From Arthonia radiata (Eukaryota > Ascomycota > Arthoniomycetes > Arthoniales > Arthoniaceae): DNA of 64,000 bases. Made by a program: the position numbers and the translations under genes. Under the pieces are notes generated by a model, which was not told where the DNA came from, made no database searches, and worked only from the letters and a program-made list of their open reading frames with translations. Of the stretch, positions 53,640 to 63,194 are shown piece after piece. Position 1 is the first letter of the stretch. Each line of letters opens with the position of its first letter. Location of the stretch: contig PSQN01000011.1 of the NCBI GenBank assembly GCA_002989075.1, forward strand, positions 124,001-188,000, written 5' to 3'.

Positions 53640-55135
53640 ATTGAATGACAGCCTGGAATTCACAGGCCAGACACCCTCTCTTGTGCTGTTCTGTGACCCC
53701 TCCGCTAAAGGAATCCAGCACAATGACCTCCTATATTCACAGCAGGGCCGATGTACTAACAACGTCTTTGTAGTGATACATCTGGTTCCGCCGGCAGAAC
53801 AGATGCATCAAAGCGCATATTAGGCGATTATACTAGAGGCCCCTGTGCTATTCCAGCCTACCTACTGGGACCCTATTGTCGCAGCACCGTCATACTGCCA
53901 CCATGACCCATGCGAATCCACGCATTCGCCCACGCCGGCAATTAGTATAACTCAAAGCCAGGAATTCACTCATTCAAGCAAGTCCTGTACGCTGTTGCGT
54001 GACATCCGACGTCCATATTTCACAGCTACCACGGCTGCTCTCCAATTGTTTTTCCCTAGCCCGCTCCGGGTCAAGAGGCGCGCGTTGCTCTACCTCGGAC
54101 AGTTTTGACTAGAACTCGGCTAGCGTAAGTACTGTTCATTATTGTACTGACTGCACTCAGCTTGTGCAAGAGCACGAGCACGAGAGCGAGGAAAAGAGCG
54201 CACGTAGAGGGGGAGGGGAGGTGCCACTTCAGCGCTTTTCGCCCACGCCGGCAGAGCGCCTTTACAATGGAGGTGATGAGAGTGATTAGACCCATTTTAT
54301 TTCGCTGGAGCCAGTACATCTCGCCTACCCTGATGGAGCAGCAGTAGCAAAGGGTGCACCGGGTTGTTACACCGGAGCCTCCCGGGCTGTTGTATTTGGA
54401 GCACCGTCATTGCTCCTACGCGACTTATTGGTCAACGGATTCCGCCTGCGCTGCCGGAACAGACGCGTGAACGCGTGCTCTAGACTGGAATACGGAAATC
54501 TCCTGTGCTGTTCTGTGACCTGTCTACTGGAAAGACCTACATTATTAAGACCCTACAATCGGAACAAGGTCTATACTCCTCCACCACCCATGCTCATACA
54601 CAAATTTCGCCGCGCCCGGAGAACAGACGCTTAATGGTATGTATCAGAATGAAATACGGGAGTCCCTCGTGCTATTCTGTAACCTCATCCTCAGAATCCC
54701 ACTGTATTAGGACCGCTGTAGTCGCAGCGCCGTCATTGCTCGTCTAGCATCCACGCTCGTGCACGCATTTGCCTGCGCTGCCGGAACGGACGTATGAAAG
54801 CGTACATTGGCTCATTATACCAGAGCCTCCTGTGCTGCTCTGTGAGTTGACCCACCCAATTAGGATCCTATAGTTGCAGCAGCGTCACCACTCTAGTACT
54901 GTCTGGAAAGTTGAACTTCTTACCTGCGCTAACGAAATAGACACACAGAAGCGTACACCAGACTGATGTACTGGAGTCTCCTGTGCTGTTCTATAACCTA
55001 CCTACAAGGGAAACTATACTGCGACCTTCAATAATTGCGGCAGCATCACCGCTCCCTGAACGCCGTTCTTATCACACTCCTCGACTGCGCTGCCAAAAGA
55101 GCCGTAGCGGCGCTCTTCCTTAATATCTACAGCGG
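53640..55135 (+). repeat. Degenerate tandem array, about 160-bp unit, about nine copies
   Basis: Landmark 1, (C/T)CTGTGCTGTTCTGTGACC, occurs near 53681, 53843, 53985, 54384, 54503, 54667, 54830 and 54981. Landmark 2, TGCGCTGCCGGAACAGACG or the CGCCCACGCCGGCA form, occurs near 53789, 53930, 54241, 54445, 54608, 54770, 54922 and 55084. The regular part (54440-55130) has spacings 163, 162, 152 and 162. Copies are heavily substituted, and the section 54000-54380 is disturbed. The unit does not look like the units of the other two arrays by eye. No known element is recognised. Confidence 0.75.
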
Positions 55136-57012
55136 AGTCTAAAATGCTGCTCGTTAGCAGCTTCTCATGCTCCACAGCGTGTGCTAGTTTCACCCGCTTT
55201 CTTCCATTCCCAAGGTGTGACAGCTGACCTTGTTTGGGGGAGCATGTCAATCACGCCTTCACGCCGCCCTCCGAAGCACGCTAGAGTCTACTTTGAGATT
55301 GAATACACGCTGACTTATCTCTCGAGCGCAGAGGGCTCTCTTCACGCTTTCACTTCTCCGTCTGTTACTTGACATGGCGATAGTGCCGTCAAGAAGGTTT
55401 CGCCGGCCCCGGCGGCTTCGAGGACGGTCGCGCTATACCTCACAGCGTGTCTGTGTAGCCTGCGTAGACACCATCAGCTACGTAGACTTCTCGATATACC
55501 ATGTACGGTCGTACTTTCTTGCATGCTACAACTGACCATCAGCACCGGCATTTGACTCAAAGGCCTTCCACGCAGGGAGCACACCCGGTGACCCGGTTTG
55601 TAAACTCAGCCGCTTCACGGCGTGGTTCGACCTATTGCTCAACGGCGTGGTTCAACCTATCACTCAAGGAGGGTCACCTTCTTACATGATGCCAAATGCA
55701 GATCATAATCAAGTTGGCTCGGCTTATAGATGATTAATTAAGGGTATGTGTTGCTTCGCTCGCGGCAGCTGCGAGGGTCTGGATGAGACTCAGGTTATGT
55801 GGATGAGAATGGATTGCGAGATAGGAAGCATGAGGGTTATCTTACTTAAAGATGAGTATTGAATTGGAGAGAAGGGGGGAAAGAGAGAGAAGGAGAAGTT
55901 GACTGAGAGGCATGGAAACTCAGTGCGACACCAGCTTACACGCTCTCACGGGACGTGTGAAGGTCGTATCAGGGCTGGACAAGAACACAGACTATTTAAG
56001 GACGTATTACGTGAAATACGATGTCATCGTTCTCATAGTCATATTTCAGCTATGATATCCTCGCTTACTATAGAGCTCTTCGGTTCTCTTTCTACTTTTT
56101 TTTGTTTGGTCGACTCCGCAGAATAGCATATATGGGTGAGAGCTTCCGCGTGCGACTGGACTATACTTTGATCGGAGACCGCAATGCCTTTGCGATTGTC
56201 AATCTGTGGTCAACCCGCAGCATTTGTGAAACTGCAGGTATTGCGCGCGGATCGCCGCGGCAATGCCTGTTCTCTTGGCTTCCAGTGGATACGCTCCCAG
56301 TGGATCCGTGGCTTCACCTGTCTGAATGTGAGCCGGTACATACGCCGATGAGGTACCAAATCCTGCCTCCGTCAACGTTGCTTTGGAGGACTCCGGTATC
56401 GGCTCACGGTGTAGGCCGAGATGGGACAGGCGTTCGAAGTCACCGCGGATGCGACGCCTGCGCAAGGTAAGGTGCTTTGCTCGATACCTATTGCGGTGTT
56501 GTGACCATCGCCCCGACTTTGTCCATATTCGTGCTCGACATGTGTGGCTCGACATCAGTAGGACTGGGAGCAGGAATGTCCCGGGTGGGATGCTCACGCA
56601 TTGCCGAGAGAGAGGCTTTGCAGCGCGTGCACGGCTCCTGTTCTGGCCCTGCGCACTTCACTTTACGGCGATGGCAGTGCTGACATGCAACACGAGTCCT
56701 GGTTGGCTTGACTGCTACCTCATCCGCAGGAAGTAAATGATCACTTCAAGACTGGCCATAGTCCTCTACCGGTTCGAACACGCATGTGGTGTTGCTGTCT
56801 TCGCACGGTCGACAGGGCCGACCTTCCCAATCACCCGAACGTGCTTTTTTGGGCCTCGGCAGCGTTGACACTGGCTCTCGTCTTAGCACAGCGATAGAGC
56901 AGGCTCGTATATGAGCCACCAGTGCAGCGGAGATCGATCAGTCAGTCTCCTCTCCAGGGGTGATCCTTCCGTAAGTCCAGAGGTTTGGAGCTTAGCCAGC
57001 CGTTGGCAGGAG
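55136..57012. other. Intergenic region, no supported gene
   Basis: About 1.9 kb. A short direct repeat (CGGCGTGGTTC(A/G)ACCTAT, two copies) lies at about 55619-55665, A/T-rich sequence at 55720-56120, and a T-run near 56093-56103. Open frames around 56100-56740 occur on both strands without domain support. Confidence 0.4.
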
Positions 57013-57047
<35 letters not shown>

Positions 57048-57050
57048 TTT
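57013..57050 (+). repeat. (TA)n microsatellite
   Basis: About 14 uninterrupted TA dinucleotides followed by TTTATATTTTTTTT. Confidence 0.95.
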
Positions 57051-57699
57051 TTTTACTGGTATTAGACTTAGAATATGGAAGATCCAGCTAGGCTTCCCAG
57101 GCAAGCCTTCCCCGCATGCTGAGAGACCAGGAAGATGAAAGGTGGGTTTCCGAAGTCATGCGTTGTCCCCTAGATTCTCTTTTTCGGCGACTCGATCGCT
57201 TCCAAGAGACGTTCTCCTGGCATGCCTTATGGCGGTGTATCTTGTCTTTCAGCTCTGTGCCTTCGCGTCGTCTTTGCTGACATCTTCCGCCCCGCTGACA
57301 ACTTCGTCGCTGCTGCTATCTTTGTGTTCGCTACCATCGTCGACACTCCTCTGATGGATGTAGCAGTGGTTGGCATCAGGCAGGCTCTTGAGAGAGCATT
57401 GACGTCGAGCTTTGGTCTTGGCTTAGCAGCGGATTTTCACGGGCGCCGCGAGCTTCTGGATTCTGCCGGCAGCGAGATGAGCTCTTGGGGCTTTGCCGCC
57501 CGTCGACTTGCCTAGTGGCACCGATCTCTGATCAGATCGTGGGTCCAGCGCCTTATGCGTTTGGAATCCGCTTTAGGAAACGTCCCACCTTTGCAGCGTC
57601 AGTAGCGAAGTGTGTCCCGATCATAAACGATCGAAGCTCCTCAGGGACCGTTGGAGACACCGAGTGATGTCAATGATACAAGAGGGTCAATGCTTAACC

Positions 57700-58800
57700 C
57701 TCCACTACTTCTCAGACAGCTTTTTGGCCTCCTTCTGGACCTCGCCAAGCCTCTCCGCTTCATCAGTCTTGTTAGCGTTGTACTTCATTTGCTTCAGGTC
57801 TTGCACAGCTTTGTCACCGAGATGACCCGCCATCACGACCATCTGTGCCGCCTGTTGGAGGTCCGTCTCGGTCCCTGTCCCTTTCACCCACTTCACAAGT
57901 GCAGTGAAATCTCTTGTGGCGACGTATGTTGTCGCAACGACGCTCCCTCCCAGCGTGTATATAAAATAACATATATATATATTTTATATATATTTGTTGA
58001 TATATCTTTGTTGATATACATCCGTTGACAAATATTTGTTGATATATATCTGTTGACAGAAAGGGTGATGCATTCGCTGCAGCCACGACCTAACGCAAAC
58101 CTTTCCCAAGCGAAGGCGAGGGAGGAATCGACAAGGTAGACAGTTGCCAACTTCATTCATTAGTGGCTATCCCGTAGAACCATGAGTATGGTAGCGGGCC
58201 CGTGCTAGTGCAGTGCTGTCCAGAACATGACTTCAGCGCCATGCTCGTCGATGAATCTGAGATCGCATCAGCGTCGTGCTTGCCCCACATGAAGGCCATG
58301 GGTTGGTTGCCGTCGTGGAAGTTTGAACTAGCGGGTGTGAATGGGCCCAGACGCGCGAGACTGGGTACATCAGGAGGCACGAGGAAAAGAGTTTGTAAGC
58401 GTGAAGTGAATGGATAGCGAATTGGAGGTGATGCCAGCGTCCAGTCCAAATCATAATATATCTTACAAACTGGCTACCATTGATGGGTCGTTGATGGCGA
58501 GAGCAGTCAGTATAGCTTCGGTGCTGCCCAGCCTGACTAGCCAGGTATGGATGCCCTTTGCGTTGAGTCTTTCACATCTGGCGCCAGCGAAAACGGTGCT
58601 CCCGGTGCTGGCCTCGGCTCTTGAAACAGAGCATCAGGTGTCAGAGGGCCAAAATTTCCCTCTACGGCAGCTTGCGGAGCGAGGCGGTCAACACCATCGA
58701 TGTTGGCGTCAAGGATGACATCGAACGAGTCCCGGACCAAAGACGACGGAAACGACGTGAACGCCATGAGAGCACCCGCCGATGATTTGACCACCCAGTG
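57700..58800 (-). pseudogene. Possible decayed or unrecognised minus-strand gene(s)
   Basis: Three minus-strand stretches look protein-like in composition but do not join into one sensible model. They are 58794-58537 (MVKSSAGALMAFTSFPSSLV, then SFDVILDANIDGVDRL), 58449-58153 (NFHDGNQPMAFMWGKHDAD) and 57896-57705 (DLQQAAQMVVMAGHLGDKAV, then EVQKEAKKLSEK). An A/T-rich repeat interrupts the space between the second and third. They may be exons of an orphan gene, remnants, or chance. I recognise no domain. Confidence 0.25.
57960..58062 (+). repeat. A/T-rich tandem repeat with TTGTTGATATAT unit
   Basis: A short (TA)n/TTTATATA run is followed by four to five imperfect copies of a TTGTTGATATA(T/C) core: TTTGTTGATATATC, TTTGTTGATATACATC, then CGTTGACAAATA, TTTGTTGATATATATC, TGTTGACAG. 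Unit about 18-24 bases. Confidence 0.8.
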
Positions 58801-59046
58801 TTATATATATACGCACCACCAAATTAATGGCTTGAAGGAGAGGAAGAAGCTCGCAGCCCTGACACGAGAGAAAAGGCAGAGTGTGTCACGTCGGCGTCGG
58901 ACCTCGGCTCGGCTCGGCACGCTGGTCCCGCAATCCGGGGCAATGGAGTTGATGTTTACTAAACGAGAGTGAAGGAGGTGTCTTGATATATTTTTGACGG
59001 ATTGCGAAGACTGTAAATACAGCAATAGTAGGTAAACAAGGCAAAG
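58801..59046. other. Spacer and promoter of the GST kappa gene
   Basis: A/T-containing spacer with a TATATATAC element at 58802. No gene seen. Confidence 0.35.
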
Positions 59047-60003
59047 ATGGAAACACCAAAGATGACCCTTTACGTCGACGTCGTGAGCCCGTTCGCGTAC
59101 ATTGCGTACTATCTGCTACGAGTAAGTGCTATACATGTCTGCTGTTATAATAGTACAATGCGGACATATACTGCGTGGCCTGATGCAGCCTGCGCACTGT
59201 CGAACGACTCCACCCTCATAATGCCGAACCATTCAGGACGATCTCGCCCGCCCACCTCAAACCCACAGCCTCACTGACCACCCTCACAGCATTCCCCCGC
59301 CTTCAAACAAGTCCAAATAACCTACACCCCCGTCCTCCTCGGCGGGATAATGCAAGCAACCGGCAACACCCCTCCGATAAGCATAAAGAACAAAGCCCCC
59401 TGGATCAACAAGGAGCGCGAGCGCTGGGCCGCCGCCTTCTCCATCCCCGTCGCCGACGGCGCCCCGGACGGTTTCCCCATCTCCACCGTGCACGCCGGAC
59501 GCGCGCTCTGCGTGCTCCAATCGGACCAGGCAAAGCTAACGCAAGTCCTCGACCGGCTGTTCCATGAGGTCTGGGGGCCCCCACGGAACGAGAGGCAGGC
59601 TAATGACCCGAAAGGCGGGTTACCGCAGGTGCTGGCGGAGGTGCTGGGAGAGAGCGAGGCGAAGGGTGTGATGGAGAGGATTGGGAGTGAGGAGGTGAAG
59701 AAGGCTTTGAGTGGGAATACGAGTGAGGCGTTGGAGGGGGGGGGTGCGTTTGGGTTGCCTTGGTATGTTCGTGGTGTTTCTTCTTGCTGGAGTGTGGTTG
59801 TGATGTGTTCGAATGAAACCAGAAGGGAGCAGCAAACGTTTATTGTAATGAGACAATGAGCTGACGCAGACGGCAGGTTCGTTGCGACGAATGCGGAAGG
59901 CAAGACAGAGGGTTTTTGGGGCGTTGACCATTTAGGGCAGGTGTGTGAGCATTTGGGACTGGACAAGAATCAGCTTGGGAGGGGTGGGAGGAGTTTGCTT
60001 TGA
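59047..60003 (+). CDS. Glutathione S-transferase kappa / DsbA-fold family (three exons)
   Basis: Model: exons 59047-59121, 59290-59762 and 59877-60003; 224 residues, the usual length of GSTK1. The introns use GTAAGT...CACAG and GTATGT...GGCAG. The thioredoxin-like start has YVDVVSPFAYIAYYLL with the catalytic-type Ser14 in SPF. ITYTPVLLGGIMQATGNTPP and IKNKAPWI follow, then an all-helical insert, then GAFGLPWFVATNAEG (joined across the last intron) and FWGVDHLGQVCEHLGLD. These are the kappa-class hallmarks. Mitochondrial or peroxisomal glutathione conjugation/peroxidase roles are known for the family. The end RGGRSLL lacks a canonical C-terminal SKL. A run of eight G bases lies in exon 2 (59738-59745), coding EGGG, and is a possible sequencing-error spot. 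Confidence 0.92.
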
Positions 60004-60303
60004 GATGATAGTGGGTAAGCAGAGAGTCTGGATACGCCCCCGTGCCTCAGTGTGCCGATTTCCGCGTACGGGAGGCTTCGTGGTTGGAAGGTATACTTGA
60101 GCCCAATTGATGGTTCCACAGACGCTATAACGACCTCACTGTGCGGTGGAGTCTGAGGAAAAACCTTCGTGCCAGTTGCCAAATCAGGAAGCGCGGCGCC
60201 TGTGAATGCTGTTCATGTGCTCAGTGACTATATCGTACAGCTGCGCTCACCAAAGAGGTCTTTGTTGTCAAGCAGTTGACAGAGCGAGCGCATCCACGCT
60301 CGA

Positions 60304-61451
60304 TCACTCCTGCATCGTCTCACCACCCTCCTCCTCGTCATCCTCGCCCTCAATCTGCCGCTTCGCCCACTCCTCCGCCTCCTTTCGCACGCTCTCTGGT
60401 ACCTCCTCATGCCTCCCTCCCGTCTTTCGCCCCACCCACGACATCTCCATCTCAAAATCCTTGTCCTTGTTATCCTCATGCGCAATCTGAATAATCTTTG
60501 CCGCCTCCTTCACACCATCATCCAGCGTCAGCCCACCTTCCGCCAGATCCAGCTTCTCCAGCTCGCTCTTTGCGCTCTGCCGCCCCTTTCCTGTAGCTGC
60601 GCCGTAATAACCCCAGTACGACCCGCTCGGCTCGATCATATACAGGCCTGGCCCACCGCGTCTTACTTTCTTCGCTTCTTCTGAGCCTTCTTGCAGCTTG
60701 CCTGCCGTACCTGTCTTCGGGCCGGAGCCGACCTCGCCGTCGACGCGGCTGTCTTCTTCAGCATCCCAGCCAGCGACGATGGCGGTGATACCGAAGGGGC
60801 GGACGGACGAGTAGAGCGTGAAGACGGAGACGTAGTAGCCAAGGCGGTCGGCGAGCGAGGAGATGGGCATGGGCGTTTTGTAGATGTTGCGCCACTCAGC
60901 GGTTTCTTCGCGGGCGCGCTGGGTCAGATGGCGGCCGTCAGGGAGCAGACCGGAGTATGCCTGTGCAGTGGATGTCAGCAAACGTCGGGGAGGAATGGGA
61001 GAAGCTGTTGTGCGAAAGCGTATTGAGAATGCTAAATAGGTTGTCTGAGTGGGATTGGTGTACGTACAATGCCCATATTCCGATCTATCGTCGCGATCCG
61101 CTTGTTTGCGCCCGGCTTCAGCAGCTTCGAAGATATGATTTTCTCGACGGCAAGAATTACGCCATCTTTACAGCGAATGCCGATGGCGGTGCCGCCGTTC
61201 TCGACTGCTTTTATTGCGTATTCTACCTAAGTACACAGCCGTTAGCATTGCGCTGTGGATCACTCGCGGGCCAGAAATGAAGCTCCATGAGATGAGGCTG
61301 GTTCATCTGATTCGAAGGGGCGACGTACTTGAAAGTTGCGGCCATCGGGAGAGAAGGTAGAGTTGGCAAGATCATAGCCTGTGCCTATTGACGTCTGTTC
61401 ATGCTGTCAGTGGGATCTTCACAGAAGGGAATACGGTTCGAGCAGTACCAT
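60304..61451 (-). CDS. PRE10: 20S proteasome alpha-type subunit, PRE10/PSMA3 (four exons)
   Basis: Model on minus: exons 61451-61449 (the ATG alone), 61394-61329, 61226-61068 and 60960-60304; 294 residues. The second coding exon starts [19 protein letters not shown] with no ATG in frame before its acceptor; an upstream ATG immediately followed by a GTACTG donor supplies it. The rest matches PRE10: [82 protein letters not shown] and [19 protein letters not shown]. The N-terminal 'alpha' helix gate segment is intact. Subunits of this type form the outer ring and gate of the 20S core and are not catalytic. An insert (about residues 145-165, [13 protein letters not shown]) and the acidic tail ([11 protein letters not shown]) are extras. 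Confidence 0.94.
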
Positions 61452-62580
61452 TGTCAATAGCTTAGGCGAGCGGAAGCGTCGTACCGCAGATGATGCTTGC
61501 GGAGGACTGTACCGAAGATGGCGGCAATGTGCGGATGGCGCAAGTCAGACGGAGAGAGTAGAGGAAGTTTGTGTCACGAACAAAGATTGTGAAAGGGTTT
61601 CGTTGTCAGCAAAAGTAACTGGTTAATGATCATCGACAGGCAGCTTTGGCGCAACGCGTCCAAGCTTGACATCGGACGGAATAGGGTGCCATGAAAAGAA
61701 TCGTGAAACCCTGCTGCACAACTTTGCCCCAAGACGAGGATCACAGTAGCCGCATGCTTGCAGATACTGAGGTACCTAGTAGTTCTTGGCGTTTGACTAT
61801 CCTCTTCTCAAAAGGTTCAATAGAGCTTTGTTGAAGAATCACACATTTCGGAGGACGCATTTGCCGCAGAACTAAGCGAGTCGACGCCAAGCTCTGTATT
61901 CCAACCGCTGCACCACAGCTCCAGATTACCAGAGTCAACGCGGCCATGCTGTTTGTTTGGGATTGCTGGAGGGGTAGGACTAAGCCCTCCGATCTTTCTT
62001 CTGGCCGTCGAAACGCATGCAGGCCTTGCGAGGAGACCACCAGCATAGTAATCCCGCCGTGACTCGGCGTGTCCACCGATGGGCCGCTTGTCGGCGTGAG
62101 CTTCGTCGTGACACGAGAAGTACCGTGTCGTAAGCTGGGTCGGCGACTGGGATTGCCAGCTGGCGGACGCGGGTGAGTAAGCAGTGCAGGAACTGGTTGA
62201 TGCAGCAGCTTTGCGATGCGGGTGGCGTGGGTGGACAGCGCTCCAACACTTCTGGACGAATCAGAGTGTCGAACATCAGGTATCTCAGCCCTCAATCTCA
62301 GGCACACTGTCCATCCGATGCGAAGAACTTGTGTACTTACGAGTCTACGTTATCGCTCCATGACATCGGGTGTGAGAGCCGTTACATGTCGAGACTGCTT
62401 GTTTCATGATGTTGAGGAAGCTGTTCGCTGTCAACATATGCCTACCCAGTCAAGACCTTATATCAGCCTCATGTGCTCCTCTCGCGTCTGGTCTTTCCGT
62501 ATCATCCACCTCTCTTTACAGCTCACCAAGCTCGCTCTCGCAGGTCGAGAAGCACTTTCTACACAGGACGATAAGACACG
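61452..62580. other. Intergenic region between divergent genes
   Basis: About 1.1 kb. A minus frame at 61741-62307 (188 residues) is open but low in evidence. A tRNA-like fragment is listed separately. The last 150 bases are C/T-rich and are probably the leader of the small gene at 62581. Confidence 0.4.
61858..61925 (-). other. tRNA-head-like sequence with Pol III box A
   Basis: On the minus strand GAGCTGTGGTGCAGCGGTTGG is present (shown as TGGTGCAGCGG plus flanks), and TGGTGCAGCGG fits box A (TRGYNNARYGG) followed by the usual GTTGG of a D-loop. An AGAGC...GACTC stretch follows, like a weak anticodon arm. No box B/T-arm (GGTTCGANTCC) is found in the next 60 bases, so it is not a complete tRNA. 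It could be a tRNA relic or a tRNA-derived SINE head. Confidence 0.3.
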
Positions 62581-62880
62581 ATGCCGCAAGCCAGTGAGCC
62601 AACCGAACCCGTACCGGCAGAGGGGAACTCGGTCTACTCTGAGGACCTGAACAAAGAAACGCAGCAGGCCCTCAACCGCAAACACGACAACGGCGAGTCC
62701 GAGATGAAGGGCGGCCGTTGGCATGTGTGGCACAATCACGCGTGGCACTACATCGTGGGTGAAGTCATGAACAGGAGGAGATTGCAGGACGGGGAGTGGG
62801 AGGTTCATCCACGAGCCTATCGGTATTTCTTCAAGAGGGACGATGATAGAACGTGGCCACCTCCGGTACCACGTGCCTGA
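62581..62880 (+). CDS. Small protein, 99 residues, function unknown
   Basis: Uninterrupted frame from an ATG in good context (GACACGATG). The N-terminal third is acidic (SEPTEPVPAEGNSVYSED); the middle has an unusual Trp/His cluster (GGRWHVWHNHAWHYIVGE); the end is basic/aromatic (RAYRYFFKRDDDRTWPPP). Composition and start context favour a real protein. No family recognised, no signal peptide, no intron seen. It lies between PRE10 (divergent) and an unknown minus-strand gene (convergent). Confidence 0.5.
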   Translation: MPQASEPTEPVPAEGNSVYSEDLNKETQQALNRKHDNGESEMKGGRWHVWHNHAWHYIVGEVMNRRRLQDGEWEVHPRAYRYFFKRDDDRTWPPPVPRA

Positions 62881-63194
62881 CTCAACAGATCTCCTCCGGC
62901 CTAATGCATGGACTGGACAAGTAATGTCAATTCATCGTTCGCATTTTGCATGCGACTCTCGTTGACAAGAACGTGAACCGCGGTCGAATCCGTCGCAAGA
63001 GGTTGAGCGGTAGGATTGATTGCGCGCTCCTTACCACTTGCAACACACTTGGAGTCTAAGCATGCTAGAGAGCCGAGATTGATTCTACTATTTGATCCTC
63101 AACGCCATTATGTTGAGGAGGCCGCTGAAGCCGCGCGCCTTCGCAACAGATTCCCACTTGCGTTGCGACCAGGAAGACGTCCAATCAACTGTCG
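62881..63194. other. Spacer between convergent genes
   Basis: 314 bases with no gene; it probably contains both 3' ends. Confidence 0.4.

Noticed and set aside
33396-59046. Search for transposons, LTR elements, Polinton-like or other virus-like elements
   Set aside because: No transposase, reverse transcriptase, integrase or capsid-like protein signature and no long terminal repeats seen in the gene-poor blocks; arrays are tandem, not element-like.
61741-62307. 188-residue minus frame in the PRE10 upstream region
   Set aside because: Low-complexity readings, no motif, and overlaps the tRNA-like fragment.
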